A DNA stretch of 64,000 bases. Source: Listeria sp. PSOL-1. GTDB taxonomy: Bacteria; Bacillota; Bacilli; Lactobacillales; Listeriaceae. The DNA lies in NCBI RefSeq assembly GCF_902806445.1, contig NZ_LR760298.1, positions 1,302,001 to 1,366,000 on the forward strand, given 5' to 3'. This document shows positions 27,231-36,196 of the stretch, in pieces. Position 1 is the first letter of the stretch. The number at the start of each line of letters is the position of its first letter. The notes under the pieces are model-generated. The model worked only from the letters and a program-made list of their open reading frames with translations, made no database searches and was not told the DNA's origin. A program made the position numbers and the translations under genes.

Positions 27231-27917
27231 ATGAAGCTACTAATGATTGAAGATAACGAAAGTGTTTGCCAAATGATTGAAATGTTCTTTATGAAGGAAG
27301 AAATTGATGCGACATTTAAGCACGATGGAAAACAAGGATATGAAACATTTTTAAAAGAAGAATTTGATATGGTGATCATTGATTTAATGTTACCTAGCAT
27401 GAACGGAATGACAATATGTAAAAAAATCCGGGAAGTAAGTGATATCCCTATCATTATTTTAACAGCAAAGGAATCCGAATCAGACCAGGTATTAGGCCTT
27501 GAGATTGGAGCAGACGACTATGTCACTAAACCGTTTAGCCCGCTAACACTTATTGCGCGAATTAAAGCCGTTACTCGCCGCACAAGGACAAGTGGTAAAA
27601 CCAAATCAGAAAACGATACATTACAAACCACCTATTTCAAAATTAACCGAAGTACACGTGAAATTTTCTATAAAGATACCCTACTTGAATCACTGACACC
27701 AAAAGAATTTGATTTACTTTACTTTTTGATGCAGCACCCGCGTCAAGTATTTTCTCGCGAACAGCTTTTAGAGCGGATTTGGGGATATCAATTTTATGGT
27801 GATGAACGCACCGTTGATGTTCATATCAAACGCTTACGGCAAAAAATTGCCACTCCTGAACATCCTTTTTTACACACAATTTGGGGTGTGGGTTATAAAT
27901 TTGATGAAATGGAATGA
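27231..27917 (+). CDS. OmpR-family response regulator
   Basis: 228 residues. The receiver domain runs from 1 to about 118, with acidic pocket ED (7-8), phosphoacceptor D51 (VIIDLMLPSMNG), T in ILTAKE and K in YVTKPFSP. The C-terminal winged helix at about 135-225 (LTPKEFDLLYFLMQHPRQVFSREQLLERIWGY, then DERTVDVHIKRLRQKI) is of the OmpR/PhoB class. AGGAGAGGA lies before the ATG; an in-frame ATG at 27213 overlaps that site and is rejected. It overlaps the kinase gene by ATGA and diverges from the exporter genes, a likely target. Confidence 0.93.
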   Translation: MKLLMIEDNESVCQMIEMFFMKEEIDATFKHDGKQGYETFLKEEFDMVIIDLMLPSMNGMTICKKIREVSDIPIIILTAKESESDQVLGLEIGADDYVTKPFSPLTLIARIKAVTRRTRTSGKTKSENDTLQTTYFKINRSTREIFYKDTLLESLTPKEFDLLYFLMQHPRQVFSREQLLERIWGYQFYGDERTVDVHIKRLRQKIATPEHPFLHTIWGVGYKFDEME

Positions 27918-29350
27918 ATGCCTTGAAATTTAAATATATTTATCAATTATTTTTGACACAATTTGTCATTTTATTCATTGCTTGCTTGATGATTGGCTTA
28001 TCCGTTTCGCATTTTCTAAAAGATTATTTTTTTGAAGAGCAGGTGGCCATTTTAACAAAATATGGGAATACCATTTCCAATAACATTAAATATTCACCAG
28101 GGAATCAGGCAATGGCGGTTTTAAATTCTTATCAGCATGTTTTAGATGTTAGTGGAGCACGCTATACCATTATGAACAGTAAGAATGAAATATTTTATCC
28201 CCGAATGAGCCATCCACTGCCACCTAATTTTAAAATTTCGCGTGATGACATGGATAAGCTTAAAGCAGGGAAAACCGTTACTATAAAAGTTGATGCTCGT
28301 TTTAACCAAGAAATGTCCGTTGTCTATGTCCCTATTATGAATAATGATACTTTTTTAGGTTCGATCATCTTAAATGCACCAATTAGTGGAACAGAAAAAG
28401 TTATTGGCACGATTAATCAATATATGCTTTATACGATTTTACTTTCGATTGCCGTAGCGCTCGCTTTAAGTGCACTGATATCAAAACTACAGGTCAACCG
28501 GATTAACAAACTTCGCGAGGCGACAAAACACGTCATCCGTGGAGATTACAAAACTAGCTTAAAAGAAAACACAATCGATGAAATTGGTGAATTAGCAAGT
28601 GATTTTAATAAAATGACCGAGAATTTAGCTCAGTCCCATGAAGAAATTGTTCGTCAAGAAAAACGTAGACGCCAATTTATTGCAGATGTTTCTCATGAAA
28701 TGCGTACACCACTAACAACCATTAGCGGACTAACAGAAGGCCTTGTAAACCATGCCATTCCAGCAAGTGAGACAAATCGCGCTATTCATTTAATTGACAC
28801 AGAAGCTAAAAGATTAACAAAGCTGGTTAATGAAAACCTCGATTATGAACGTATTCTTGCAAATAAAATTGTCTTACACAAAACAAGATTTAACGTTCAT
28901 GCTTTCTTTGACTTACTTGCCGAGCAATTAAAACCTTTAGCACAAGAGAAAAACAATCAATTTATCATGGAGATCCCAGCAGATTTAGAAGTTTACGCAG
29001 ATTATGATCGCCTCACACAAGTGGTTATGAACATTATTAAAAATAGCATCCAGTTTACAGAAAATGGCAAGATTACATTAAAGGGAGTTCAAGATTATAA
29101 AGAAACGATTTTGGAGATTCAAGATACTGGTATCGGTATGAATACAGAAGAGCTTGAACAAATTTGGGAAAGATTTTATAAAGCGGATATGTCAAGGACG
29201 AATACAGCACTTGGCGAATCCGGTATTGGCCTTTCTATTGTCAAACAGCTTGTTGAAAACCACGGAGGGACAATTACAGCTGAAAGCACACCAAATAAAG
29301 GTTCGCTCTTTTCAATAAGGCTTCCTTTTTATCAAGAACAAGACCTGTAA
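27914..29350 (+). CDS. Sensor histidine kinase with HAMP domain
   Basis: Membrane sensor kinase, 478 residues. Spans at about 12-34 and 170-192 enclose a 135-residue extracytoplasmic sensor domain. HAMP at about 192-245, phospho-acceptor H261 in FIADVSHEMRTPLTTISG. The ATPase domain has NIIKNSIQFTENG (N box), DTGIGM (G1), FYKADMSR (F box) and GESGIGLSIVK (G2). The architecture matches Firmicute kinases such as YclK or LisK. The signal is not deducible. Translationally coupled to the regulator upstream. It ends 40 bases before palindrome copy C. Confidence 0.93.
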   Translation: MNALKFKYIYQLFLTQFVILFIACLMIGLSVSHFLKDYFFEEQVAILTKYGNTISNNIKYSPGNQAMAVLNSYQHVLDVSGARYTIMNSKNEIFYPRMSHPLPPNFKISRDDMDKLKAGKTVTIKVDARFNQEMSVVYVPIMNNDTFLGSIILNAPISGTEKVIGTINQYMLYTILLSIAVALALSALISKLQVNRINKLREATKHVIRGDYKTSLKENTIDEIGELASDFNKMTENLAQSHEEIVRQEKRRRQFIADVSHEMRTPLTTISGLTEGLVNHAIPASETNRAIHLIDTEAKRLTKLVNENLDYERILANKIVLHKTRFNVHAFFDLLAEQLKPLAQEKNNQFIMEIPADLEVYADYDRLTQVVMNIIKNSIQFTENGKITLKGVQDYKETILEIQDTGIGMNTEELEQIWERFYKADMSRTNTALGESGIGLSIVKQLVENHGGTITAESTPNKGSLFSIRLPFYQEQDL

Positions 29351-29389
29351 TAATAAACAACTAAAGATCGACTGGGGCATAATTTCTGA

Positions 29390-29450
29390 AGCACGACAAA
29401 TCAAGCGAAAGCCTGAGAGAGCTTGCGCTGATTTATTTCGTTTATGTCCT
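29390..29450 (+). repeat. Dispersed palindrome copy C (short form, 61 bp)
   Basis: Between the convergent kinase and uspA genes. It keeps the outer arms of the family (GCACGACAAATCAAGCG on the left, GCGCTGATTTATTTCG and TTTATGTCC on the right) but lacks the inner 70-80 bases seen in copies A and B. Within it, TCAAGC pairs with GCTTG. Confidence 0.75.
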
Positions 29451-29460
29451 AGTTCATTCT

Positions 29461-29892
29461 CTAATTGACAACTAACACGTTACATGAAGCATGCTTCAAC
29501 ACATAATGAGAGGTTGATCCAAGAATCATACGTTCTACAGTACCTTTTCCAGTTTTTCCTAAAATGATGAGGTCAATTGGGTTTTCTTCAGCATATTGAA
29601 CGATACATTTGCTGGCATTTCCTTCCATTGTCACTTTTTGAATATTGTGCTCTACACCTGCACTTGAAGCAAGGCGATTTAAATAGTTCTCAGCAAAAGG
29701 TTCAAAGGCATTGTTTTCTGGTAAAATCTGATACTGTGGAGATAAATAGAATTCTTGATCGTTTGGAAGTGATTGATCAATAACATATAACAATGTAATC
29801 TGCGCCTCACTGTACTTCAAAGCCTCTAAAAAAGCATCATATGACTTCTTTGACCCATCCACAGCTACTAAAAGATTTCTTTTTTCTGTCAT
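29461..29892 (-). CDS. Universal stress protein, UspA family
   Basis: 143-residue single-domain Usp. It starts MTEKRNLLVAVDGSKKSYDAF, with the nucleotide-contacting VAVDGS strand. The ATP-binding type motif G-x2-G-x9-G(S/T) is present near the C-terminus as GKTGKGTVERMILGSTSHYVLKHA, so it is probably of the ATP-binding class. The C-terminus is the usual CNVLVV. Role in stress survival is inferred from the family. It lies 13 bases downstream of the DUF1622 gene, in the same direction. Confidence 0.9.
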   Translation of the reverse strand: MTEKRNLLVAVDGSKKSYDAFLEALKYSEAQITLLYVIDQSLPNDQEFYLSPQYQILPENNAFEPFAENYLNRLASSAGVEHNIQKVTMEGNASKCIVQYAEENPIDLIILGKTGKGTVERMILGSTSHYVLKHASCNVLVVN

Positions 29893-29904
29893 AATTTCCC
29901 TCGC

Positions 29905-30270
29905 TTATTCGCTCTCAAATTCTTTGATTTCTTTGGTTAAAAAGTACGAAATAATGGTCCGAATCACAACGATTAAACCTAACATCATAATATCTTCAAA
30001 GGTCGGTTTAATAATTGTCTCAATGATATCAGCAGCAATTAGAACTTCTAAACTAAGTAACACATAGCTGCCGAGTTTATTTTTGATGGCATTATTCGTA
30101 AGTACAACATTTTGCTTTTTTTCCGGATGAAATAATCTTTTCAAAAAATAGATTAAAACCTGAAAAACCCCAACAATTAAAATAATAATAGATATCAGAT
30201 TGAGAAATAAAATCAACAACTCAATAATCGGCAATAAAAAGCGCATCAACATTCCGCTTAATTCTGTCAT
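29905..30270 (-). CDS. DUF1622 membrane protein
   Basis: Small integral membrane protein, 121 residues from the ATG with AAGGGG upstream. Three spans are predicted, about 8-43, 70-90 and 95-112. The conserved second half has the DUF1622 pattern: LGSYVLLSLEVLIAADIIETIIKPTFEDIMMLGLIVVIRT followed by YFLTKEI. No function is established for the family. It is probably co-transcribed with uspA. Confidence 0.8.
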   Translation of the reverse strand: MTELSGMLMRFLLPIIELLILFLNLISIIILIVGVFQVLIYFLKRLFHPEKKQNVVLTNNAIKNKLGSYVLLSLEVLIAADIIETIIKPTFEDIMMLGLIVVIRTIISYFLTKEIKEFESE

Positions 30271-30341
30271 AGGCAAACCCCTTTTTTAGCTTTTGCTCTT
30301 TTCATTCCCATTTAAATGAATGGCGAAACACCGCGTATCGC

Positions 30342-31376
30342 TTATTTTTGCAAATAATTTACCGCATCTTGGAACGTCTTAACAGGGATGATTTTCATTT
30401 TTGAATGGATTGCTTTTGCCGTCTTTTTGGCAAGTTGATAGTTGGATAGAATCGTCGGATCATCTTTTTTCATTTCTGTTGTAATTTCGTCATTTGGCGC
30501 AAAGAAAATGCTTGCGCCACTTTTATCTGCGGCTACAACTTTTTGATCAATTCCACCAATACGCCCCACATTCCCAGAAGCATCAATTGTTCCAGTCCCA
30601 GCGACTTGTCGTCCTCTTGTCAAATCTGTCTTCATAAATCGGCTATAAATTTCTAGGCTAAACATTAAGCCTGCAGAAGGTCCACCAATTTTGTCTGAGT
30701 CTATTTTGATTTTCGGATCGGCACTTACATTTTGGTCATCTACAAGTGTTATACCGATACCCACTGTCCCTTTCTTGTCAATTTTAGCAAGCGGGATATT
30801 AGCCGTCCTTTTTTGTTTATTGTGCACATAACTAAGTTCGATTTTGTTTCCAGCTTTTTTACTTTTTACATAAGAAATAAATTCTTGGCTCGATTTGAAT
30901 GGATGTCCATCTATGGCTGTTATTAAATCACCAGCTGTTAAAAATTTAGATGCGGGAGCTTCTTCCAGTACACTTAATACATAAATTCCACTATAATTTA
31001 CTTTGATATCTTGTTTAGCCGCTTTATAAGCCACTTGAATCGCGTTATTTTTTGATTCATTCATCATGTACATTTGCCTAACATTATATTCTTCATCTGA
31101 CTCATGATCATATTTGACCTCTTCTTTCGGATCGATCTGATGATACGGAAGAAATTTTGCAGCTAGGTAAGAATAAATATTGGCATCTGTCATAGCAACC
31201 GTGACTAAGCTAAATGAGCCCTTGACTGTCTTTGGATGATCTTCCACAGTGACAAGCGGTTCAAGTGCATCCGCAGAACCTGGCTTTGTAATATAATAAG
31301 GCATTGGAATAAAGAAGCCTATAATAATGATGATTAAAAGAACAATCGCAATAATTTTTTTTGTTTGTTTGTGCAT
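30342..31376 (-). CDS. ylbL: PDZ-Lon membrane protease, YlbL/SdrP/SepM family
   Basis: Membrane-anchored serine protease of the Lon-like (S16) type with a PDZ domain. 344 residues. One N-terminal span (7-27), a PDZ core at about 125-200 (GIYVLSVLEEAPASKFLTAGDLITAIDGHPF) and a Lon proteolytic domain from about 205. The catalytic dyad is S234 in GGPSAGLMFSLEIY and K279 in GGIDQKVVAADKSG. Relatives process signalling peptides in streptococci (SepM) and cleave membrane proteins in B. subtilis. It lies downstream of coaD in the conserved ylb order. Confidence 0.92.
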   Translation of the reverse strand: MHKQTKKIIAIVLLIIIIIGFFIPMPYYITKPGSADALEPLVTVEDHPKTVKGSFSLVTVAMTDANIYSYLAAKFLPYHQIDPKEEVKYDHESDEEYNVRQMYMMNESKNNAIQVAYKAAKQDIKVNYSGIYVLSVLEEAPASKFLTAGDLITAIDGHPFKSSQEFISYVKSKKAGNKIELSYVHNKQKRTANIPLAKIDKKGTVGIGITLVDDQNVSADPKIKIDSDKIGGPSAGLMFSLEIYSRFMKTDLTRGRQVAGTGTIDASGNVGRIGGIDQKVVAADKSGASIFFAPNDEITTEMKKDDPTILSNYQLAKKTAKAIHSKMKIIPVKTFQDAVNYLQK

Positions 31377-31392
31377 TGATTGGTTACCTCTC

Positions 31393-31887
31393 CTAGTTCA
31401 TTTCACGTGGAAACTTTATCCGCAGTGCTTTTGCTACAACTTCGGGCACTAACTCACCGATATCTTCATGATACTTCGCTACTTCTTTCACAATACTTGA
31501 ACTAAGAAAAGAATATTTAGAACTTGTCATAATAAAAAAAGTCTCTACTCCTGGATCAAGTGCACGGTTCATTGTCGCAATCTGCATTTCGTATTCAAAA
31601 TCGCTGACTGCTCGTAAACCACGCACAATGGCTGTCGCCTTTTTTTCTTTCGCGTACTGAATTAATAAATCAGCTGAACTCTCAATATGGACATTCGCTA
31701 AGTGGCTAGTTGAAAGGCGAATTAATTCCATTCGTTCATCGAGATTAAATAGCGGCTTTTTACTAGAATTATTTAAAACAGAAATATAAATAATATCAAA
31801 AACTTTAGCTGCTCGTTCAATAATATCAAGATGCCCGTTTGTAATTGGATCAAAAGTTCCTGGACAAATTCCAATTGTTTCTTTCAT
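31393..31887 (-). CDS. coaD: Phosphopantetheine adenylyltransferase
   Basis: Transfers AMP from ATP to 4'-phosphopantetheine, the penultimate step of CoA synthesis. 164 residues, normal length. The nucleotidyltransferase TxGH-type motif is in [13 protein letters not shown] (H19). The ISSS-type second motif is [15 protein letters not shown]. The substrate loop [13 protein letters not shown] is present. It overlaps rsmD by four bases and sits before ylbL, the usual rsmD-coaD-ylbL order. Confidence 0.96.
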   Translation of the reverse strand: MKETIGICPGTFDPITNGHLDIIERAAKVFDIIYISVLNNSSKKPLFNLDERMELIRLSTSHLANVHIESSADLLIQYAKEKKATAIVRGLRAVSDFEYEMQIATMNRALDPGVETFFIMTSSKYSFLSSSIVKEVAKYHEDIGELVPEVVAKALRIKFPREMN

Positions 31888-32447
31888 TGTAGACCCTCCT
31901 CCAAGCGATAAATTGACAATATCGTAATTCCATAAGTAGCCTCGCGTATTTTTGTAAGGCGACCTAAATTTTTAGGTAAAGTAGCTTCTTTGTCATGTTC
32001 GCAAATAATTTGACTCCCTGGCCTCACCATTTCAAGTGTATCTAATTGACTGATAATTGTTTCAAGCTGCTGTTTTTTATATGGCGGATCAAGAAATATT
32101 AAATCAAAACAACGCTCTTGTTTGGCAAATATTTTTAAAGCTCGAAATGCCTCATTGCGAAAAACCTCCGCTTGTTCAGTTAACTTGCAGGTTGTTAAGT
32201 TCTCATGAATGGTTTTAATAGCTAAGCTGGACTGATCAATAAATACAGCTGTTTTTGCGCCACGGCTAAGGGCTTCAATGCCAAGTCCACCGCTTCCGGC
32301 AAAAAGATCAAGCACTTCCTCGCCTTCAAAAAAGGGACCAATTATTGAAAATAATGCCTCTTTAATTTTATCTGTTGTTGGGCGCGTATTTTTGCCAGGC
32401 ACAGCCTTTAGCACACGGCTTTTACAATCTCCGGCAATGACTCTCAT
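31884..32447 (-). CDS. rsmD: 16S rRNA m2G966 methyltransferase RsmD
   Basis: SAM-dependent N2-methylation of G966 in 16S rRNA. 187 residues starting [16 protein letters not shown], the family's usual start, with GAGGAAG upstream. A longer in-frame reading to 32489 has no conservation. Motif I is [20 protein letters not shown] and motif IV is [10 protein letters not shown]. The [15 protein letters not shown] segment is diagnostic. A strong inverted repeat stands just upstream, between it and ylbG. Confidence 0.95.
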   Translation of the reverse strand: MRVIAGDCKSRVLKAVPGKNTRPTTDKIKEALFSIIGPFFEGEEVLDLFAGSGGLGIEALSRGAKTAVFIDQSSLAIKTIHENLTTCKLTEQAEVFRNEAFRALKIFAKQERCFDLIFLDPPYKKQQLETIISQLDTLEMVRPGSQIICEHDKEATLPKNLGRLTKIREATYGITILSIYRLEEGLQ

Positions 32448-32499
32448 GGCAACTTCCTCACTTTCGCTTGTTCTTCCCTTAAACACCACATATCAATCT

Positions 32500-32570
32500 C
32501 GCCCTAATCCCAAGCTTTAACGGACTTTTAATTTCCGAAAAATGCTTGAAATTAGGGCGCATCTTTTTTT
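32500..32570 (+). terminator. Terminator-like hairpin facing the plus strand, antisense to rsmD operon
   Basis: Arms 32500-32515 (CGCCCTAAT..AAGC) and 32544-32559 (GCTT..ATTAGGGCG) with an inner stem CGGA/TCCG. On the plus strand the hairpin is followed by seven T, but flanking genes rsmD and ylbG both run on the minus strand. It can therefore terminate only transcription going against the operon. On the minus strand it could still form a stem in the leader of rsmD. Confidence 0.6.
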
Positions 32571-32572
32571 AT

Positions 32573-32854
32573 TTAAATACTTACTTGAATTTCTTCAACG
32601 TAATGTTCATTCAGTTGATCCTTTTTCGATTCATATTCTGTTTTTAAAAATGGTCGAAAGGAAGGTTCAATACGTTTAACATAGTGAAAACGTGATAGTT
32701 TTTCTGAAATCTCATCAACTTCACTCATATCACAGTAAAGCACAACATACTTTAATTTCTTTGATATATAATGAATGTTCCCAAAACGTTTTAGTGACCG
32801 AACTTGCTTTAAATGACTTAGCCAAACAATAATCGCTTGACGATCATTTCCCAT
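32573..32854 (-). CDS. ylbG: YlbG family protein (DUF2129)
   Basis: Small cytoplasmic protein of unknown function, DUF2129 family, 93 residues from [25 protein letters not shown]. The ribosome site AAAGGAGG overlaps an earlier in-frame ATG at 32863, so the start is placed nine bases downstream of it. Conserved features are the [10 protein letters not shown] strand and the basic/aromatic [18 protein letters not shown] tail. In Bacillales it sits between ylbF and rsmD, as here. Confidence 0.9.
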   Translation of the reverse strand: MGNDRQAIIVWLSHLKQVRSLKRFGNIHYISKKLKYVVLYCDMSEVDEISEKLSRFHYVKRIEPSFRPFLKTEYESKKDQLNEHYVEEIQVSI

Positions 32855-32878
32855 AAAACTCATCCTCCTTTTCGCTAA

Positions 32879-33313
32879 TTATTTCGCACAACCGCAACTA
32901 CCGCCACCAGAACAACCAGAATTTTTCACAAAAAATGGGTTACCCGTTGGAACTTTAATATTGGTAGAAACGGCGCCAGCAAGCATAATGCTAATTTCAT
33001 CAAGCAAAGATTGTAAATCCATCTCAGCTCGCTTAAATTCCGCGACAAATTCATCCATATCAAGCTCACGTTTCAGCTTTCTAGCTTGTCTCGTGATTTC
33101 TTTATAGTCAGGATGGTGACGACCAAAGCGTTGCACTTCGTCGTATCTTTCTTTTATTTTAACAAAAGCTTTTTTTCGCGCTTGTGTTTTTGGATTATCA
33201 TTCATTTGTTGTTTTTTCTCAAGATAAAGCTGAACGTAGTCAGATTCAAAGATAGTCTGTACTAGTCCATCTGCTTCACTTAAGAGCTCTAGTTCTTTCG
33301 TTGTTGTCATCAT
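32879..33313 (-). CDS. ylbF: YlbF, RNA maturation (Y-complex) factor
   Basis: Component of the YlbF-YmcA-YaaT complex that binds Fe-S clusters and helps RNase Y mature mRNAs in B. subtilis. 144 residues from the ATG, with GGAGG nine bases upstream; a GTG three bases earlier is also possible. The helical core KIKERYDEVQRFGRHHPDYKEI is highly conserved. The C-terminus GNPFFVKNSGCSGGGSCGCAK carries three cysteines, matching the Cys-rich tail of B. subtilis YlbF that ligates a cluster. Confidence 0.92.
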   Translation of the reverse strand: MMTTTKELELLSEADGLVQTIFESDYVQLYLEKKQQMNDNPKTQARKKAFVKIKERYDEVQRFGRHHPDYKEITRQARKLKRELDMDEFVAEFKRAEMDLQSLLDEISIMLAGAVSTNIKVPTGNPFFVKNSGCSGGGSCGCAK

Positions 33314-33372
33314 CACATCTAACCTCCGTGACAATCTTTATTTTTAAGCATCTTTTATTATACCATAACTTT

Positions 33373-34428
33373 TTACTTCGTGATGAAATTCTGTGTGTAA
33401 TATTTTTGATAGGTTCCTTCACCCATATACGTGAACTTTTTATCTAACAAATTTTTACGATGACCAGGCGAATTAAGCCAGCCTTCAACAACCGCTCCTG
33501 CATCAATATAATTATGCGCAATATTTTCACCAGCTAATTGGTAACGAACGCCTGCTCGTTTTAATCTATCAGAAAGTGAACCGTACGTTTTTGACTGATG
33601 ATCAAAATAATTATTTTGCATCATATCAACACTGTGATTATAAGCAACTTGCTGGACTTGATTGTCATAAGCTAGCTCCTCTGCCCCATAACGCTCTCGG
33701 ATGACATTCGTAATTTCAAGTGTTTGTTCATCGTTTGCTTTGTTAATTTTTTGCCACATTGCTTCATCTATTTTTTCTTCAAAAAGACTCCCTTGATAAT
33801 TTAACTCATAAGGATGCATTTTTATAAAAGCTAATTTATTTAAATAACGGACACTGACAAGCTTTGATTTAAATTTATCAAAATTCAACTGTGCATAAAC
33901 ACCACTTCCTAGATTGACAATGGGGCGTACGTTCAAATCGTCTTCCGAGAGTTCAAAGCGATAAAAACCATTTTGATAAGAAAAGGCAATTCCTGATTGA
34001 AGCTTGGCGTTTGTGAACACTTTTTCTATTGACATCCCAATTTTATACGGTTCAAGGCTTAAGTCTTCACCTAAGGCATAAACAGTTTGAATCTTTTGAT
34101 CCCGCACTCCAACAATCATATAGCTTGAATTCGGCTGATTATAGACATAATTATCATAACCATAAGGCGTCTTATCAATTCGGACAGGCTCACCAAATTG
34201 AGCTTTAAATTGCTTAAAATCTTGATCAATAAAACGACTAATGCTCGTTTTACTAGTCATTGATCGATTTGATTCATTTGTTTTTTTCTTTGTTGGTGCT
34301 AAATCTTCCTGTTTTATTTTCTCAAAAGCTTGGTTTTTTTCATTTGGACTTTGAAAAAATAAATCGGTATTGTAACCAATAAAAAGGCAAATAACAAGCA
34401 TGACAAGAACTTTCAAAATAAATTTCAC
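33373..34428 (-). CDS. ylbC: CAP/SCP-domain exported protein, YlbC-like
   Basis: Secreted or membrane-anchored protein of 351 residues. The start is a GTG (MKFILKVLVMLVICLFIGYN) with AGGAGG upstream; an earlier in-frame codon overlaps that site. The hydrophobic segment 3-20 may be a signal anchor. The middle (about 80-200) is the CAP-associated N-terminal domain of Bacillales YlbC proteins. The C-terminal CAP/SCP domain (about 225-351) has the His/Glu cavity residues in NHSVDMMQNNYFDH, AGENIAHNY and GWLNSPGHRKNLL. The function of YlbC proteins is unknown. Confidence 0.88.
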   Translation of the reverse strand: MKFILKVLVMLVICLFIGYNTDLFFQSPNEKNQAFEKIKQEDLAPTKKKTNESNRSMTSKTSISRFIDQDFKQFKAQFGEPVRIDKTPYGYDNYVYNQPNSSYMIVGVRDQKIQTVYALGEDLSLEPYKIGMSIEKVFTNAKLQSGIAFSYQNGFYRFELSEDDLNVRPIVNLGSGVYAQLNFDKFKSKLVSVRYLNKLAFIKMHPYELNYQGSLFEEKIDEAMWQKINKANDEQTLEITNVIRERYGAEELAYDNQVQQVAYNHSVDMMQNNYFDHQSKTYGSLSDRLKRAGVRYQLAGENIAHNYIDAGAVVEGWLNSPGHRKNLLDKKFTYMGEGTYQKYYTQNFITK

Positions 34429-34535
34429 TTTTTGCCTCCTCAAAGCGCTATTTCTTTATATTGTACCGATTTTTCTACAGAAATGCTATAAAAATTGACT
34501 CGTTTTGAAGATAAATTGATTGACACGCTTTTTAC

Positions 34536-34598
34536 ACACGACAAATAAGCTTGGATCATGCCCGAAATGAACGCATTTGCGCTATCGTTTTATGTTCC
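34536..34598 (+). repeat. Dispersed palindrome copy D (short, diverged)
   Basis: Lies between the ylbC-like gene and the TPR gene. Left end ACACGACAAATAAGC and right end TTGCGCTATCG..TTTTATGTTCC match the ends of copies B and C. The interior is short and diverged. Here the flanking genes are in tandem, not convergent. The remainder of the 200-base gap shows no other feature. Confidence 0.6.
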
Positions 34599-34628
34599 AA
34601 ACTATTTATCTACTCACATTGTAAGGTT

Positions 34629-36041
34629 CTACACACTTCCAGCACTTTTCATTTTTGAAAACAGTTTATTTTGTTGCTGCTCACTTTTGGTCTCTTTTTC
34701 CTTGTTATTTCTGTATATATGAATGATTTTATTATCTCGCATGGCGATGATTAAGCTATGATGCTTGTTTTCTTGCATTAAATACAGCTGTTCATGACGA
34801 TCTTTTACAAACATTTGTGAAAAACGAAAATTCATAAAAGCAACGTAATTTTCCTTATTTTTCATTGCGCGATCAAATTGAGCGAGATAAGGTTTAGCAA
34901 TATATTTTTTTAAATTGGCAGGAGTGGCTTGATTTTTTTGATATAAATCACGGATGGCTTCTATTTTTTGATATTGTGCTAAATTACGATGATCAGCTAC
35001 TTGGCTTTTATCACTTGTAGCAACAACTTTTTTAGCTCCATAAGTTAGATGAGTTGAATCCACACTCACTGTTTGATAAAACGCAGCAAGAGAATGTATC
35101 CCTAGTGGAATTAACAAAATTAATAAAGCAAAAATTGCAATAGGCAGCCTAATATATCGATTTTGCTTTTTTTGAATCGTTTCCTTACCACCCGCTTCAA
35201 TTTGTAAAAAAATAGCTCTAATGATAAAAACAAGTGGCACAATGATGCATAATAAGGCAGAGATTCCGATTAACCACCACAGTAATAAGACCGTACCCAT
35301 GTAAGAAGCGACAATCAAGCAACTAACAGACAGCTGCTTTCGCTTTAAAAACAAGCGAACCTTTTCATACAAAGCAAACGATCGGCTTTCTGTAATCGCA
35401 AATTCTTCCCGAAGTTCTAATGCCTCTTTGTTACCTGAATCGCCAGTTAAGACTCGTTCCACGTACTCTCGGGCTTGCTCGAAATTGCCACGCTCATAGT
35501 TTGTTTTAGCAAAAATAAGCAAATTTTCTTGGTGGTATGGTTCAAGTGCAATTGCTAAACTTTCCATTCTCCATGCTTTTTGCCATTCCGTTCCACTCTC
35601 GACTAAAAGCTCACTATACCTTCCTAAATAATTTACATTTTCAGGATCAAAATGAAGAGCTTTTTCATATAAGGGTTCACGCTCACTGAAGCTTACAGAT
35701 AAATGTTCAGCTAACTCAAAATAAAAATAAGCGTTTGTGTGATCATGTTTAATCCCTAAACGAGCAAAATGGCAAACTCGTTTGTTTTTTTTCATTTCTT
35801 TATAAATCGCAACCGCTAGTTGATAACTTTCTATTTGTAAAGGTTGACAATTAATCGCTTGTTCAATATTTTCAGCTGCTTCTACTAAGTTTTGCTTCTT
35901 AAATTGGACATAGCTTAAACATAAATAGCCAGCAAAATGAGAGGGGTTTTCCCAAATCATATGTGTCGCTTCTTCTTCAGCTTTTAAAAATTGATGCGCC
36001 CGGATTAATTGAATCGTTCGTTCAAAACTAGCAATCTTCAT
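34629..36041 (-). CDS. TPR membrane protein of unknown function
   Basis: 470 residues. Residues 1-215 look like tetratricopeptide repeats (KAEEEATHMIWENPSHFAGYLCLSYVQ, EAAENIEQAINCQPLQIESYQLAV, EPLYEKALHFDPENVNYLGRYSELL, FEQAREYVERVL). Two hydrophobic blocks follow at about 233-280 and 297-325. An extracytoplasmic-looking C-terminus of about 145 residues ends in basic and Gln-rich sequence. So a cytoplasmic protein-interaction domain is joined to an outer domain across the membrane. I do not recognise the family. The gene stands alone between palindrome copy D and ctaB. Confidence 0.75.
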   Translation of the reverse strand: MKIASFERTIQLIRAHQFLKAEEEATHMIWENPSHFAGYLCLSYVQFKKQNLVEAAENIEQAINCQPLQIESYQLAVAIYKEMKKNKRVCHFARLGIKHDHTNAYFYFELAEHLSVSFSEREPLYEKALHFDPENVNYLGRYSELLVESGTEWQKAWRMESLAIALEPYHQENLLIFAKTNYERGNFEQAREYVERVLTGDSGNKEALELREEFAITESRSFALYEKVRLFLKRKQLSVSCLIVASYMGTVLLLWWLIGISALLCIIVPLVFIIRAIFLQIEAGGKETIQKKQNRYIRLPIAIFALLILLIPLGIHSLAAFYQTVSVDSTHLTYGAKKVVATSDKSQVADHRNLAQYQKIEAIRDLYQKNQATPANLKKYIAKPYLAQFDRAMKNKENYVAFMNFRFSQMFVKDRHEQLYLMQENKHHSLIIAMRDNKIIHIYRNNKEKETKSEQQQNKLFSKMKSAGSV

Positions 36042-36196
36042 GTCATATCACTCCGATTTCAGCATTTTTATCACTATACCACACCAAAATACAGAAAATA
36101 TTTATGAAAAGCTTAAGAAAAAGTAAGGATTTTAGCGTTTAAAAGAGAAAGCGCCATCATTTTGTCCGCTACGCCCCTCAAGTGCAAACCCCACTT

